A DNA stretch of 64,000 nt from Hymenobacter persicinus (GTDB lineage: Bacteria > Bacteroidota > Bacteroidia > Cytophagales > Hymenobacteraceae). The notes beneath the pieces were generated by a model. The model was not told the origin of the DNA and did no database searches. It saw only the letters and a program-made list of their open reading frames with translations. The position numbers were made by a program, and so were the translations under genes. Where the stretch lies: positions 1 through 64,000 of the forward strand of contig NZ_SEWE01000022.1 of assembly GCF_004167665.1 (NCBI RefSeq). The letters are read 5' to 3'. Below are positions 7,898 to 17,420 of the stretch, one piece after another; position 1 is the first letter of the stretch, and the number at the start of each line of letters is the position of its first letter.

Positions 7898-8926
7898 ATG
7901 GATCACAACAAACTGGCTTTACCCGTCGGTACCACCCTGGACCGCTTCATCATGCGCAAGCAGGAAGACTTTCCCTACGCCACCGGGGAGCTTTCCCAAT
8001 TGCTGCGCGACATTGCCCTGGCGGCCAAAATCGTGAACCGCGAGATTAACCGTTCGGGCCTGATTGACATTGCCGGGGCCTACGGCAACCGCAACGTGCA
8101 GGGCGAGGAGCAGCAGAAGCTCGACGTAATTGCTAACATTCGCTTCATCCGGGCCTTGCGCAACGGTGGCGAGGTCTGCACCATCATTTCCGAAGAAGAC
8201 GAGGAGATGATCCAAACCGGCAACGTGCAGGGCAAGTACGTGGTGGCCATCGACCCGCTCGACGGCTCCTCCAACATCGACGTGAACGTGAGCATCGGTA
8301 CGATCTTCAGCATCTACCGCCGGGTGTCGCCGACCGGCAACGAGGGCACCGAGCAGGACTGCATGCAGACCGGCACCAACCAGGTGGCGGCCGGCTACGT
8401 GATTTACGGCTCCAGCACCATGATGGTGTACACCACCGGCAATGGCGTCAACGGCTTCACCTACGAGCCCAGCCTGGGCGAATTCTTCCTCTCGCACCCC
8501 CAGATTACCTCGCCCAAAACCGGCTCGGTTTACTCCATCAACGAAGGTAGCTCGGAGCACTTCTCGGAAGCCATGGCGGCCTACGTGGCCTACTGCAAGC
8601 AGCAGAACTACTCGGCCCGCTACATCGGCTCGTTGGTAGCCGACTTCCACCGCAACCTGCTCAAGGGCGGCATCTACATCTACCCGGCCACGAAAAAGTC
8701 GCCCAACGGCAAGCTGCGCCTCATGTACGAGTGCAACGCCCTGGCGTTCATTGTGGAGCAGGCCGGCGGCAAGTCCAGCGACGGCCGCACCCGCACCATG
8801 GAGCTCGAGCCCAAGGGTCTGCACGACCGGTGCCCGCTGTTCATCGGCTCGACGGAGCTGGTCGAAAAGGCGGAGGAGTTTATGGCCCGGGAGCACAGTG
8901 CGTCTGCGGTTGAGGCGCTTAAGTAA
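7898..8926 (+). CDS. fbp: Class I fructose-1,6-bisphosphatase
   Basis: 342 residues starting [10 protein letters not shown]. The metal/phosphate motif [12 protein letters not shown] and the C-terminal [16 protein letters not shown] and [10 protein letters not shown] blocks are diagnostic. It hydrolyses fructose-1,6-bisphosphate in gluconeogenesis, in the cytoplasm. Length is normal. It is monocistronic with its own promoter and terminator. Confidence 0.97.
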   Translation: MDHNKLALPVGTTLDRFIMRKQEDFPYATGELSQLLRDIALAAKIVNREINRSGLIDIAGAYGNRNVQGEEQQKLDVIANIRFIRALRNGGEVCTIISEEDEEMIQTGNVQGKYVVAIDPLDGSSNIDVNVSIGTIFSIYRRVSPTGNEGTEQDCMQTGTNQVAAGYVIYGSSTMMVYTTGNGVNGFTYEPSLGEFFLSHPQITSPKTGSVYSINEGSSEHFSEAMAAYVAYCKQQNYSARYIGSLVADFHRNLLKGGIYIYPATKKSPNGKLRLMYECNALAFIVEQAGGKSSDGRTRTMELEPKGLHDRCPLFIGSTELVEKAEEFMAREHSASAVEALK

Positions 8927-8945
8927 AGCGACCTTCCAGCCCATC

Positions 8946-8979
8946 AAAAAAGGCCACCCGCTTCCGGGTGGCCTTTTTT
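8946..8979. terminator. Bidirectional intrinsic terminator
   Basis: A6GGCCACCCG pairs with CGGGTGGCCT6, a perfect 15-bp stem with a tetraloop, between convergent fbp and the gene ending at 9000. Confidence 0.92.
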
Positions 8980-8999
8980 ATGCACGAAGCGGGGAGGAG

Positions 9000-9608
9000 C
9001 TACTCCTTTTTCTTGCCTTTCTTGGCGGGCTTCTCCGTCGTGATTTCCGGATTGATGGGCTCCGTCGACTCCGCCTCGGCCGGGATGATGCCGGCGGTGC
9101 TCAACGCTTCCTCGGCGGCGGGCTCGTCGGCCTTGGCAGCTTTCTTCTTGGCTTTCGGCTTAGCTTCTGCGGGAGCCGTAGCGGCCGTTTCCGTTTCTTC
9201 CTCCACGGCCGGAGCCTGGTATTCCAGGCTGCTGCTCACGGCTTTGTACCACGAAACCAGTTTCTTGATGTCGGACATATACACCCGCTCCCGGTCGTAG
9301 TCGGGAATGATGGCGCCCATGAAGGCGGTCAGATCCCGGTCGTCCGACTTGTTGGTCACGGCCAGGTCGGTGCCGAACTGCTGGTGAATGCGGTCAAACA
9401 CCTCCGTCAGGGGCACGGTCTGGTCGTAGTCCTGGGTGTAGATGGAAATTTCGTGCAGCAGCGAAACCTTGTTGCGGGCCGAAGCCACGGAGCGCTTACC
9501 GTTTTCGGTCAGTGATTCGACGATGACGCCCGCGCGGGTGGGGCTGATCAGACGGTAGAGGCCAGGCATTCCGCTGATGGCGGCAATTTCCTTCAGGTCG
9601 TAGGGCAT
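9000..9608 (-). CDS. Conserved Bacteroidota protein of unknown function (DUF5606-like)
   Basis: 202 residues from ATG 9608 (MPYDLKEIAAISG). The first ~110 residues form a compact conserved domain (GMPGLYRLISPTRAG, GTDLAVTNKSDDRDLTAFM). The C-terminal half is a low-complexity Ala/Glu/Lys tail ending in KKGKKKE. I associate it with the DUF5606 family from memory, without a search. No signal peptide. It lies 31 bp downstream of the TonB-like gene on the same strand. Confidence 0.8.
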   Translation of the reverse strand: MPYDLKEIAAISGMPGLYRLISPTRAGVIVESLTENGKRSVASARNKVSLLHEISIYTQDYDQTVPLTEVFDRIHQQFGTDLAVTNKSDDRDLTAFMGAIIPDYDRERVYMSDIKKLVSWYKAVSSSLEYQAPAVEEETETAATAPAEAKPKAKKKAAKADEPAAEEALSTAGIIPAEAESTEPINPEITTEKPAKKGKKKE

Positions 9609-9639
9609 AGAAAAAGCAGTTGGGTAAGAAAATGCAAAT

Positions 9640-10131
9640 TTATTCGGTCGGCGTGGCCTCCTTGGTGGGCGTAGGCAGCTTAAATACAATCGGCAGGCTG
9701 GTCAGCACGGCGTAGCTTGGCTTGTTGAACTTCAGCAGCCGGGTCAGGCGCAGGGCTTCTTCCCCGCAGCCGCCGCCCACGTTCTTCACCAGCTTGATGC
9801 CGCTCATGGTGCCGTCGGTATTAAGCGTGAAGCTCACGATGCAGGTGCCCTGAATGCGGTTGCGGCGCGCCATTATCGGGTACTTCAGCTCTTTTTCGAT
9901 GAACTCGTACATGGCGTCCTGCCCGCCTTCGTAGTACTCGGCCACCGGAATGGACTTGCCGACGTGGCCGGGTGCGGGAGTAGCCGCCGGCGCGGGAGCT
10001 TCGGCGGGGGCTGGGGTGGTCAGCTCGGGCGTCGGGCCGTCACTTTTCACCTTGACTTTGGTTTTTTGCGCAAACGCCGGGGCAGATCCGGCCAACAGGC
10101 CCAGGGCCAGCACAAATGTGATTTTTTTCAT
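9640..10131 (-). CDS. Periplasmic TonB C-terminal domain protein
   Basis: 163 residues: a cleavable signal peptide (MKKITFVLALGLLAG to AFAQ), a Pro/Ala-rich linker, then a TonB-like C-terminal fold with KYPIMARRNRIQGTCIVSF and a Gly/Cys loop (GGGCGEEALRL). TonB_C proteins transmit energy or contact outer-membrane partners, but this one lacks a transmembrane anchor and so is probably a free periplasmic domain. It is likely co-transcribed with the downstream gene (9000-9608). Confidence 0.88.
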   Translation of the reverse strand: MKKITFVLALGLLAGSAPAFAQKTKVKVKSDGPTPELTTPAPAEAPAPAATPAPGHVGKSIPVAEYYEGGQDAMYEFIEKELKYPIMARRNRIQGTCIVSFTLNTDGTMSGIKLVKNVGGGCGEEALRLTRLLKFNKPSYAVLTSLPIVFKLPTPTKEATPTE

Positions 10132-10206
10132 GGAAAAACCGGAGAGAAAAAAGGGATGGGAATGAGGAAATGTTGCGGCGCTGGGCTTGGCAATTACGGG
10201 GCCAAT

Positions 10207-10824
10207 CTACGCATTATCGGCCGTTTGGGCCAACTGCCGGTTTACCTCCTCAATAAAGCCGAGGACTTCCTCGCGGCCGGTCTTTTCCTCGGCCGAAGTA
10301 ATAAAATGGCGGGGTAGCTCGTCCCAGCTTTCGCCCATCTTCTGCAGGTAGGACGCCACGTTCTGCTGGGTGCGGGAGCCCGAGAGCTTGTCGGTTTTGG
10401 TAAACACCATCACGAAGGGCACGCCCTCGTTGCCGAGCATTTCCATAAACTCCAGATCCACGGCCTGGGGCTCGTGGCGGGAGTCGATGAGTACAAACAC
10501 GCAGGCCAGGTTTTCCCGGTGCCGCATATAATAGTTGATCATCTTCAGCCAGGCCGCCCGCGAGACTTTGCTGACCTTGGCGTAGCCGTAGCCGGGCAGG
10601 TCGACCAAGTACCAGCTGTCGTTGATCAAAAAGTGGTTGATGAGCTGGGTTTTGCCGGGCAACGACGAGGTTTTGGCCAGGCCCTTCTGCCCCGTGAGCA
10701 TATTAATCAGGGAGGACTTGCCCACGTTGGAGCGCCCAATGAAAGCGTATTCGGGCAGCACGGGCGGCGGACACTGGTCCACCCGTGAGTTGCTCATCAA
10801 AAATTTTGCTTCGCGGATAATCAT
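10207..10824 (-). CDS. ysxC: Ribosome biogenesis GTPase YsxC/YihA (EngB)
   Basis: 205 residues from ATG 10824 (MIIREAKFL). An in-frame ATG at 10884 lies upstream of the -7 box (10856-10849) and is therefore rejected. GTPase motifs G1 GRSNVGKSS, G3 DLPGYGYAK and G4 TKTDK are intact. EngB acts in 50S subunit assembly. Confidence 0.95.
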   Translation of the reverse strand: MIIREAKFLMSNSRVDQCPPPVLPEYAFIGRSNVGKSSLINMLTGQKGLAKTSSLPGKTQLINHFLINDSWYLVDLPGYGYAKVSKVSRAAWLKMINYYMRHRENLACVFVLIDSRHEPQAVDLEFMEMLGNEGVPFVMVFTKTDKLSGSRTQQNVASYLQKMGESWDELPRHFITSAEEKTGREEVLGFIEEVNRQLAQTADNA

Positions 10825-10848
10825 AAGCGGAAAGGCGAGTTGCGGGTG

Positions 10849-10856
10849 CAAAGGTA
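10849..10856 (-). promoter_or_regulatory. -7 promoter box for ysxC
   Basis: Minus-strand TACCTTTG, 24 nt before ATG 10824. It decides the start codon. Confidence 0.6.
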
Positions 10857-10903
10857 AGGGAATGCGCCGGGGCGCCCGAATCATAAATTTTCTTTAAAAA
10901 TCC

Positions 10904-10932
10904 TTGTTATTTACAAAGCGCCCCTATATTTG
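10904..10932 (+). promoter_or_regulatory. Consensus Bacteroidota promoter (TTG, 18 nt, TATATTTG)
   Basis: TTG at 10904-10906 and TATATTTG at 10925-10932 match both elements of the -33/-7 promoter with near-optimal spacing. It would start an RNA near 10936, more than 330 nt upstream of the porE-like gene. Confidence 0.6.
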
Positions 10933-11269
10933 CGCGGCCTGCTTCCCGTCGTAAAGGCCAAAAGCAGCTTCCCCAGGCGGTTTTTAGCCAGATCCGAGTA
11001 AAGTTTTTTTCCAATTGGATAGGGCAAAGGTCGTATTATAAAATTTCTATCTTTGCCCGCACTGGAGCCTTGTTTCCTGCCTTCTTAGGCAACGGCCAGC
11101 CCCTGGTGCTTCGCTTTTTCCGCGCTTGCGCCCCGAAAAAAAAGCTTGCTGGCTTAACCCTGGAACGGGTTTTCAGTATAAGAGGCAACTCTTAAAATAG
11201 CAGCCGCGACTGGTGGCTGCTGTTTGCGTGAACCTCCCTGCAACTCCTTATTCCCAAACCCCTCCTACA
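10933..11269 (+). other. Long leader or small-RNA region before the porE-like gene
   Basis: No convincing ORF. A second -7 box, TATCTTTG, lies at 11048-11055, so two tandem promoters feed this region. Between the boxes are T-rich stretches (for example 11003-11010) that could end a short transcript from the first promoter. The GCAGCC...GGCTGC inverted repeat near 11200-11221 could fold just before the coding sequence. Either a long 5' UTR or a separate small RNA is possible. Confidence 0.4.
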
Positions 11270-13525
11270 ATGGACAACTTAGTCAGAAGGTTATTGAAAG
11301 CCTCTTGCGCCTTCGCTCTTGCCGCGGCCGTGGCTCAGCCTGCCCTGGCCCAGAGCAGCCGCAAGCAGCTTAAAACTGCGAACAAGTACTTTGAGCAAGA
11401 GAACTACCGGGCCGCCATTCCTTTCTACGAGCAGGTACTGGCTAAGGAACCCAACAATGCCCTGGCTTTGTTCCGCGCCGGCATTGCGTATATGTCTTTC
11501 GACAAAGAAAAAGCCAGCGACTATATCTACAAGGCGCAGCGGCTTAAGCCGAAAGTGTCGAAGGATGTGGAGTACTGGCTGGGTCGCGTCGACCACCTGA
11601 ACTACAACTTCGACGAGGCTATTTCCCACTTCCAGGCGTACAATGCCACGCTTAAGAAGAAGGACACCCGCAAAGCCGCGCTGGCGCAGTTGATTCAGCA
11701 CAGCAAGAACGCCAAGGTGCAGTTCAACAGCCCCAAGGACATCTTCGTGAAGAACCTGGGCCCGACCATCAACACTAGCTTCTCCGAGCACAGCCCGGTG
11801 ATTTCGGCCGACGACAAGACCCTGCTTTTCACCTCCCGCGGGGAGAACGTGACCGGCGCCGGCAACACCAACAGCACCAACAAAGGCAACATTGCCTCCG
11901 ACGGTGAGTACTTCGAGGACATCTTCGAAGCCAAGCGCATCGACGACGAGAACTGGGAGAAGCCCCGTTCGCTGAGCGGCGTGCTCAACGGCAAAGGCCA
12001 CGATGCCTCCATCCAGGTGTTCGATAACGACCAGAAGATGCTCATGTATCGTCAGGACGAAAACGGCGACATCTTCTACTCGGAGAAGGCCGGCGGCGAC
12101 TGGACGGCTCCCAAAAAGCTCAACAACAAAATCAACTCGAAGGCTTTCGAGTCGGATGCTTTCATCACGCCCGACGGCCTGACGATTTACTTCTCGACCA
12201 GCAAGTACTCGGAAGACAACACGCTCGACATCTACTACGCCACCCGCCAGCCCGGTGGGGACTGGGGTGAAGCCAAGTCGGTGGGCAACGTCATCAACAC
12301 CAAGTTCGACGACGACAGCCCGTACCTGAGCAAGGACGGTAAGACGATGTACTTCAGCTCGCGTGGGCACAACACGATGGGCGGCTACGACATCTTCAAG
12401 TCGGAGTACGACGAAATCGGCCGCAAGTGGGGCACGCCCGAGAACATGGGCTACCCCATCAACACGCCTGACGACGACACCTACTACCGTCTGAGCCCCG
12501 ATGGGTCGTACGCCTACCTGTCGAGCTACCGCATCGGTGGCTACGGCGAGAAGGACATCTACACCATCAACTACATCAAGAACGCCATCATCCGCGGCAA
12601 GGTCTTCACCAAGCGTGACAGCACCGTCATTCCGGGTGTGGAGCTGGTCTTCAACGGTACCCAGGCTGACAAAACGGCCCTGAGCTACCGCGACGTGACC
12701 AAGCCCGTTACCGGCGACTACCAAGTAAGCGTGCTTTCGGGCCGTACCTACCAGGTAGCTGTGTCGAAAGACAGCAAGAACATCACGACCGAAGAGTTTG
12801 CCGTGCCGATTTCGACCAATGACTCGACCGTCATTGAGAAGAATTTCTACGTCGACTACATCGACACGTCGGGAACCATGTACGCCGGTTTCAAGAAGAT
12901 CTACTTCGATACCGACAAGTACAAGCTGCGTCCGGAGTCGATCAAGGAGCTGGCCAACATCAGCAGCATCCTGAAGGCTAACCCCGGTCTGAACATCTCG
13001 ATTGAAGGCCACTGCGACAGCCGCAACACCGACGAGTACAACATTGTCCTGGGTCAGAACCGGGCTGATGCCGCCTACAACTACCTGAAGAAAAGCGGTA
13101 TCACCGAAACCCGCATGACGACCGTCAGCTACGGCGAGCGTCGTCCGGATGCCCCGAACGATTCGCCGGAGAACATGCAGCTCAACCGTCGCGTGGAATT
13201 CCGTCCGATCCTGAAAGAGGGTGAAACGATGCCCACGTTGAACCCCGGCGCTGGTTCGGGCGCCACGGGCACCGGTACCTCGGGCGCCAGCTCGACCGGC
13301 ACCACGACCACCGGCGCACCCCTGCAGCCCGGCAAGAGCAAGGTGAAGATGGCCGACGGCACCAAGGTGAAAACCAAGGTGGATGAGGACAGCGACAAAG
13401 TAAAGGTGAAAGCCAAAGGCCCCGCGGGCGAAGAGTCGAAGACCAAAACCAAGGATGGTACCATCGACGCGAAGACCAAAGACGCCAACGGTGAGAAAAC
13501 CAAAGTGAAGACCGACAACGACTAA
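11270..13525 (+). CDS. PorE-like OmpA-family protein (TPR, PD40 propeller, CRD, OmpA domain)
   Basis: 751 residues from ATG 11270. A signal peptide ends near ALAQ (about 28). Then come TPR-like helices (35-150), a PD40/WD40-like beta-propeller with repeated [21 protein letters not shown] blades (160-430), a carboxypeptidase-regulatory-like fold (440-525), and an OmpA peptidoglycan-binding domain with [21 protein letters not shown] (540-650). A Gly/Thr then Lys/Asp tail ends the protein. This domain order is that of PorE, the type IX secretion component that links the machinery to peptidoglycan, but the lipobox of PorE is absent. Bacteroidota genomes carry several such paralogues, so PorE identity is uncertain. 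Confidence 0.85.
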   Translation: MDNLVRRLLKASCAFALAAAVAQPALAQSSRKQLKTANKYFEQENYRAAIPFYEQVLAKEPNNALALFRAGIAYMSFDKEKASDYIYKAQRLKPKVSKDVEYWLGRVDHLNYNFDEAISHFQAYNATLKKKDTRKAALAQLIQHSKNAKVQFNSPKDIFVKNLGPTINTSFSEHSPVISADDKTLLFTSRGENVTGAGNTNSTNKGNIASDGEYFEDIFEAKRIDDENWEKPRSLSGVLNGKGHDASIQVFDNDQKMLMYRQDENGDIFYSEKAGGDWTAPKKLNNKINSKAFESDAFITPDGLTIYFSTSKYSEDNTLDIYYATRQPGGDWGEAKSVGNVINTKFDDDSPYLSKDGKTMYFSSRGHNTMGGYDIFKSEYDEIGRKWGTPENMGYPINTPDDDTYYRLSPDGSYAYLSSYRIGGYGEKDIYTINYIKNAIIRGKVFTKRDSTVIPGVELVFNGTQADKTALSYRDVTKPVTGDYQVSVLSGRTYQVAVSKDSKNITTEEFAVPISTNDSTVIEKNFYVDYIDTSGTMYAGFKKIYFDTDKYKLRPESIKELANISSILKANPGLNISIEGHCDSRNTDEYNIVLGQNRADAAYNYLKKSGITETRMTTVSYGERRPDAPNDSPENMQLNRRVEFRPILKEGETMPTLNPGAGSGATGTGTSGASSTGTTTTGAPLQPGKSKVKMADGTKVKTKVDEDSDKVKVKAKGPAGEESKTKTKDGTIDAKTKDANGEKTKVKTDND

Positions 13526-13547
13526 ACGGTCTGGTTAAGAGTACAGA

Positions 13548-13581
13548 ACGGGCCGGGCATTATGCCCGGCCCGTTTTTTTT
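13548..13581. terminator. Intrinsic terminator
   Basis: ACGGGCCGGGCAT pairs perfectly with ATGCCCGGCCCGT, followed by T8, 22 bp after the stop of the OmpA-family gene. Confidence 0.92.
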
Positions 13582-13604
13582 CAACATAATGCGCCGCGGG
13601 GCGT

Positions 13605-13612
13605 TATGTTTG
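13605..13612 (+). promoter_or_regulatory. -7 promoter box for menG-porT
   Basis: TATGTTTG, 41 nt before ATG 13654. The upstream in-frame ATG at 13606 lies inside the box, which excludes it as the start. Confidence 0.6.
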
Positions 13613-13653
13613 GGCAATTCCGCTTCGTTTTTTCCGTTCTTCGCCTCAGAAGT

Positions 13654-14379
13654 ATGTCCGTTGTTCCCTATAAAGAAGATGCCGCCGGCAAGAAGTCGCA
13701 GGTTGCCCAGATGTTTAACAGCATTGCGGGTAAGTACGACTTCCTGAATCACTTCCTGAGTGCCGGCACCGATATCTACTGGCGCCGCAAGGCCGTCGGT
13801 GAGCTGAAGGAGTTGCGGCCGGCCCGCATTCTGGATATTGCCACCGGCACGGCCGACTTCGCCATCGAAAGCCTGCGCCTGTCGCCGGAAACGACGGTGA
13901 CGGGGGTGGATATCTCGGAGGGTATGCTGGAAGTAGGACGGCGCAAGCTGGCGGAGAAAGGCCTCAGCCACCGCATCCAACTCGAGCTGGGCGACTCCGA
14001 AAACCTGCCGTTTCCCGACAACCACTTCGACGCCGTAACGGCCTCGTTTGGGGTGCGCAACTTCGAAAACCTGCAAAAGGGCCTTCAGGAAATGCACCGC
14101 GTACTGCGCCCGGGAGGGAAGATGGTGATTCTAGAGTTTTCCAAGCCCACGGCTTTCCCCATGAAGCAGGCCTACAACTTCTACTTCAAGAATATTCTGC
14201 CGGTCTTTGGCAAGATGATTTCCAAGGACCGCGCCGCCTACACCTACCTTCCCGAGTCGGTGCAGGCTTTCCCGGATGGCCCGGACTTTCTGGCTATCCT
14301 TCAACAAGTCGGCTTCAAAACTCCCGCATGGCAACCCCTCACGTTCGGTATAAGCTCCATCTACACCGCTCAAAAATAA
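13654..14379 (+). CDS. menG: Demethylmenaquinone methyltransferase
   Basis: 241 residues of the UbiE/MenG family: [23 protein letters not shown] at the N-terminus, the SAM site [12 protein letters not shown], and [12 protein letters not shown] with [11 protein letters not shown]. It catalyses the last step of menaquinone synthesis; Bacteroidota use menaquinone only. Its 3' end overlaps porT by 52 nt. Confidence 0.95.
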   Translation: MSVVPYKEDAAGKKSQVAQMFNSIAGKYDFLNHFLSAGTDIYWRRKAVGELKELRPARILDIATGTADFAIESLRLSPETTVTGVDISEGMLEVGRRKLAEKGLSHRIQLELGDSENLPFPDNHFDAVTASFGVRNFENLQKGLQEMHRVLRPGGKMVILEFSKPTAFPMKQAYNFYFKNILPVFGKMISKDRAAYTYLPESVQAFPDGPDFLAILQQVGFKTPAWQPLTFGISSIYTAQK

Positions 14380-15113
14380 GCCGTCTGGCGCTGCTGGCTC
14401 TCGTTGCCTGCGGCTTGCCGCTAGCCGCGCAGGCCCAGAAGTCGAGCCGGGCCAGCAAGGGCAACCGGGGGCAGGTCAAGTCGATTACGGTCGACAACCT
14501 GCCCGGCTACGACGACAAGTGGTTTCACCCCGGCATGTTCATTGCGCCCAACTTCTCGCGCTACAAAATTGAGCAGTCGAGGGCCTACACCCAGGCGCGC
14601 AACGTGTCGGCCAACTCCATCATCAGCCCCGGCCTGTCGGTGGGCTTTATTGCCGACGCCCGCCTGGCGCCCAACTTCAACCTGCGCTTCACGCCGGGCG
14701 CCAGCTTCGTGACCCGGCAGGTTGAGTTCAAGCCCTTCGGCTACTCGCCCGCCGATTCCATTCTGACCCAGGAAATCGGGGGTACCCAGATTGACTTGCC
14801 GCTGCTGCTCAAGTTCAAGTCGGACCGGCGGCGCAACACCCGCGTGTACGTCGTGGGCGGCGTCCGCTCGAGCGTGGGTGTCGGCAACCGCCGCAAGGAC
14901 CCGGCCCGCAACCTGCTCCGGGCCACGGCCAGCGACTTCGCCATCGAGTACGGCGTGGGCCTGGACCTGTTTTACCCGCTGTTTAAGTTTGCCCCCGAGC
15001 TGCGCTTTTCCAATGGCCTGACCAACCTGCTGGTGCCGGGCAAGGACGTGTACAGCCGCAGCCTGCAGAGCATGAAGAGCAACACCGTGACGCTCTACCT
15101 GAACATCGAATAA
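14328..15113 (+). CDS. porT: Outer-membrane beta-barrel protein PorT (type IX secretion)
   Basis: 261 residues starting within the 3' end of menG (ATG 14328). The signal peptide has a basic n-region and a hydrophobic core ending AAQAQ. The rest is an outer-membrane barrel with alternating strands ([49 protein letters not shown]). The ubiE-porT pair is a conserved Bacteroidota arrangement, and PorT/SprT is needed for type IX secretion and gliding. The 52-nt overlap implies translational coupling. Confidence 0.88.
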   Translation: MATPHVRYKLHLHRSKISRLALLALVACGLPLAAQAQKSSRASKGNRGQVKSITVDNLPGYDDKWFHPGMFIAPNFSRYKIEQSRAYTQARNVSANSIISPGLSVGFIADARLAPNFNLRFTPGASFVTRQVEFKPFGYSPADSILTQEIGGTQIDLPLLLKFKSDRRRNTRVYVVGGVRSSVGVGNRRKDPARNLLRATASDFAIEYGVGLDLFYPLFKFAPELRFSNGLTNLLVPGKDVYSRSLQSMKSNTVTLYLNIE

Positions 15114-15144
15114 CCGGCGTTTTAGCCGCCGTTTGCTTCCCCAC

Positions 15145-15894
15145 ATGACCCGTACCGCTTTCGTTACCGGCGCCTCGTCCGGCATTGGCCGCGCCACCGC
15201 GGTGGCTTTGGCCCAGTCCGGCTTTCAGCTCGTTGTTACCGGCCGGCGCCGGGAGCGGCTGGAAGAGTTGGCCCAGCAGCTCACCCCTACGCCCGTGCAC
15301 ATTCTCACCTTCGACGTGCGCGACCGGGCGGCCGTGGATGCGGCCGTAGCTAGTCTGCCCGCCGAGTTCCGGGACGTGGACGTGCTGGTCAACAACGCCG
15401 GCGGCGCCCACGGGCTGGCCCCGATTCAGGAGGGCGACCCCAACGACTGGGACGTGATGGTGGACAGCAACGTGAAAGGCCTGCTCAACGTGAGCCAGGC
15501 CGTACTGCCGGGCATGAAAGCGCGGCGGCAGGGCCACATCATCAACATCGGCTCCATTGCCGGCCACGAGGTCTACGCCAACGGCAACGTGTACTGCGCC
15601 TCCAAAGCCGCCGTAGCGGCCCTGACTAAGGCCATGCGCATCGACCTGCTGCCGTTGCACATTCGGGTGGCGGAAGTGAATCCGGGGGCCGTGGAAACGG
15701 AGTTTTCCGAGGTGCGCTTCAAGGGCGACGCCGCCCGGGCGGCCAAAGTGTACGAGGGCTTCGACCCACTCAAGCCCGAGGACATTGCCGAAGTCATCCA
15801 GTTTATGGTGACCCGCCCCGCCAACGTGCACATTGCCGAGGTCACCATCTTCGCCGGGGCTCAGGGCGCGGCCACGCTGATCCGGCGCGACTAA
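15145..15894 (+). CDS. Short-chain dehydrogenase (YdfG-like)
   Basis: 249 residues from ATG 15145 (MTRTAFVTGASSGIG). Classical SDR motifs: TGASSGIGR cofactor loop, NNAG, catalytic YCASK, and NPGAVETEF. The C-terminal RPANVHIAEVTIFAGAQG resembles YdfG, the NADP-dependent 3-hydroxy acid dehydrogenase acting on serine and malonic semialdehyde. It starts 31 bp after porT and may be co-transcribed. Confidence 0.92.
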   Translation: MTRTAFVTGASSGIGRATAVALAQSGFQLVVTGRRRERLEELAQQLTPTPVHILTFDVRDRAAVDAAVASLPAEFRDVDVLVNNAGGAHGLAPIQEGDPNDWDVMVDSNVKGLLNVSQAVLPGMKARRQGHIINIGSIAGHEVYANGNVYCASKAAVAALTKAMRIDLLPLHIRVAEVNPGAVETEFSEVRFKGDAARAAKVYEGFDPLKPEDIAEVIQFMVTRPANVHIAEVTIFAGAQGAATLIRRD

Positions 15895-15934
15895 GCCGGA
15901 ACTTACCGTTAAAGCCACCAACGGGCCTTGCTAC

Positions 15935-16609
15935 TTAGGTGGCGGGGCCCGTTGCCGTTGGCAGGGACGTGTGCAGCTGCCGGAGCACAGCCGCATCGAG
16001 GCTGTGCTTGCCATCAAACTGCAGTAGCTCCGGCTCTACGCCCAGTTGCCGCAGAAACTGTTGTTGCCGGGTTAGGTCTTCGGCGCTGACGTATTCGTCC
16101 TGAGTGCCGCAGACCAGCACCACGGGCAGCTGCCGAAGCAGGCGGGTAGCCACGGGCAGCTCCAGGTCGGGCGGAAAGGCGCCGGCCCACAGAATCAGGC
16201 GGGCCGGGCGAAACCGGGCCCGGGCCAGCCAGCGGCTCACCGTGGCCGCCCCTTGGGAAAAGCCCAGCACCGTTACGGCCACGTCCGCGGGGAGGCCCGC
16301 CAGCACGTGCTGGGCCAATTGGTTGAGGTAGCCCACGTAGTCCTCAATTTCAGCCAGCCGGTCTTCGCGCGTCATCCAGGTTGCCCCGACCCGCCCGCTG
16401 GTGCCGTTGAGGTAAAAGCGGGACAGGCCCTCGGGCGCCACCACGACCAACGTCGGGTCGGCGGCAGTGAGGTGGTGGAAGTGGCGAATGAAATACTTGG
16501 CCAGCTGCCCGTAGCCGTGGCCCACAAACCAGACCTGCCGGGTCGCGGGCCCAAGCTCCCCGGCCTGAAAGTACCGCGCCGTCCGGCTCACGATCAGCTG
16601 TTGTTCCAT
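15935..16609 (-). CDS. Alpha/beta hydrolase (carboxylesterase/phospholipase-like)
   Basis: 224 residues. Oxyanion region VGHGYG, nucleophile elbow GFSQG, a late Asp (GTQDEYV) and His (GKHSLD) form a plausible Ser-Asp-His triad. The compact size fits the serine-esterase (Pfam abhydrolase_2) type. Substrate unknown. ATG 16609 abuts repeat element A2. An inverted repeat CAACGGGCC/GGCCCGTTG at 15919-15955 spans its 3' end. Confidence 0.85.
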   Translation of the reverse strand: MEQQLIVSRTARYFQAGELGPATRQVWFVGHGYGQLAKYFIRHFHHLTAADPTLVVVAPEGLSRFYLNGTSGRVGATWMTREDRLAEIEDYVGYLNQLAQHVLAGLPADVAVTVLGFSQGAATVSRWLARARFRPARLILWAGAFPPDLELPVATRLLRQLPVVLVCGTQDEYVSAEDLTRQQQFLRQLGVEPELLQFDGKHSLDAAVLRQLHTSLPTATGPAT

Positions 16610-16720
16610 CTGTGAGGTGGTGACCTAGTGAACTGGTGAGGTGGCGTTCTACCTGGTCGATACTGCGTCACTGGCGCCAGCGGCACCGCCACGCACCAGT
16701 TCACCAGCGCACTATTTCGC
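16610..16720. repeat. Repeat element A2: inverted 8-bp TGGTGA clusters
   Basis: The left arm (16610-16644) has four octamers of TGGTGA type. The right arm (16694-16720) is inverted, with an 11-bp perfect stem (16628-16638 with 16694-16704). A GC-rich centre includes CTGGCGCCAGCGGC. It fills the gap between the hydrolase and cytidine deaminase genes and supplies the TAG stop of the latter (16712-16714). Confidence 0.85.
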
Positions 16721-17206
16721 CTTCGGCAGGTCGTCGGCGTTGAACTGGAACGGCAGCAAGTCGGCCAGGGAGCGGAAGCGGTAGATGCTGCCGTTGGGGC
16801 CGGGCAGCAGCAGCGGAATCGGGCGGCCCTGGCGGTTTTCGTACTCGGTCATCACCTGCCGGCAAGCCCCGCAGGGCATGGCCGGCCCGAAGGCGCCATC
16901 GGCGGGGCGGGCGGCTACGGCCATCCCCACAATGTGCCGGTCGGGCTGGTTGACGGCCAGGCCAAACAGGGCGGTGCGCTCGGCGCAGAGGCCGGAGGGG
17001 TAGGCGGCGTTTTCCTGGTTGGTACCCCGAAACACGCTGCCGTTGTCGAGCAGCAGGGCGGCACCCACGTGGAAGTGGGAGTAAGGGGCGTAGGCGTGTT
17101 CGGTAGCGGCGCGGGCCTGTTGCCAGACGGTTGCTTCAGCGGGGGAAAGTTCGGCTTCGGAATCCAGCACCTCGACGGTGATGGTCAGATGGAGCGGATG
17201 GGCCAT
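16712..17206 (-). CDS. cdd: Cytidine deaminase
   Basis: 164 residues from ATG 17206 (MAHPLHLTI). Catalytic zinc motifs CAERTALF and PCGACRQ and the substrate loop YSHFHVGAAL are intact. It deaminates (deoxy)cytidine in pyrimidine salvage. The gene ends GCGAAATAG, and the last codon and stop lie in the edge of repeat A2. Confidence 0.94.
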   Translation of the reverse strand: MAHPLHLTITVEVLDSEAELSPAEATVWQQARAATEHAYAPYSHFHVGAALLLDNGSVFRGTNQENAAYPSGLCAERTALFGLAVNQPDRHIVGMAVAARPADGAFGPAMPCGACRQVMTEYENRQGRPIPLLLPGPNGSIYRFRSLADLLPFQFNADDLPKAK

Positions 17207-17420
17207 CGGGGAATAAAAGAAACAAATTCCGAGACCGAATGGCGGCCCCGGGCGGGAAGGGGCGGTGAATGTACTACAATTCTGGCGGACCAAATAACTT
17301 TTATCCAACTTCGGCCGCCCAAATCGGGGGCGGTCTGGGAATAAATGAGGCTTAAATCCCGACAGTAGCGGGGTAAAGCCCTAGTTTCGTGCCGCCAACT
17401 TCTTTCCCACCCCTCCGCCC

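Noticed and set aside
11291..13012. 573-residue open frame antisense to the porE-like gene
   Set aside because: Val/Leu/Gly/His-biased antisense translation with no domain; the plus-strand gene is secure.
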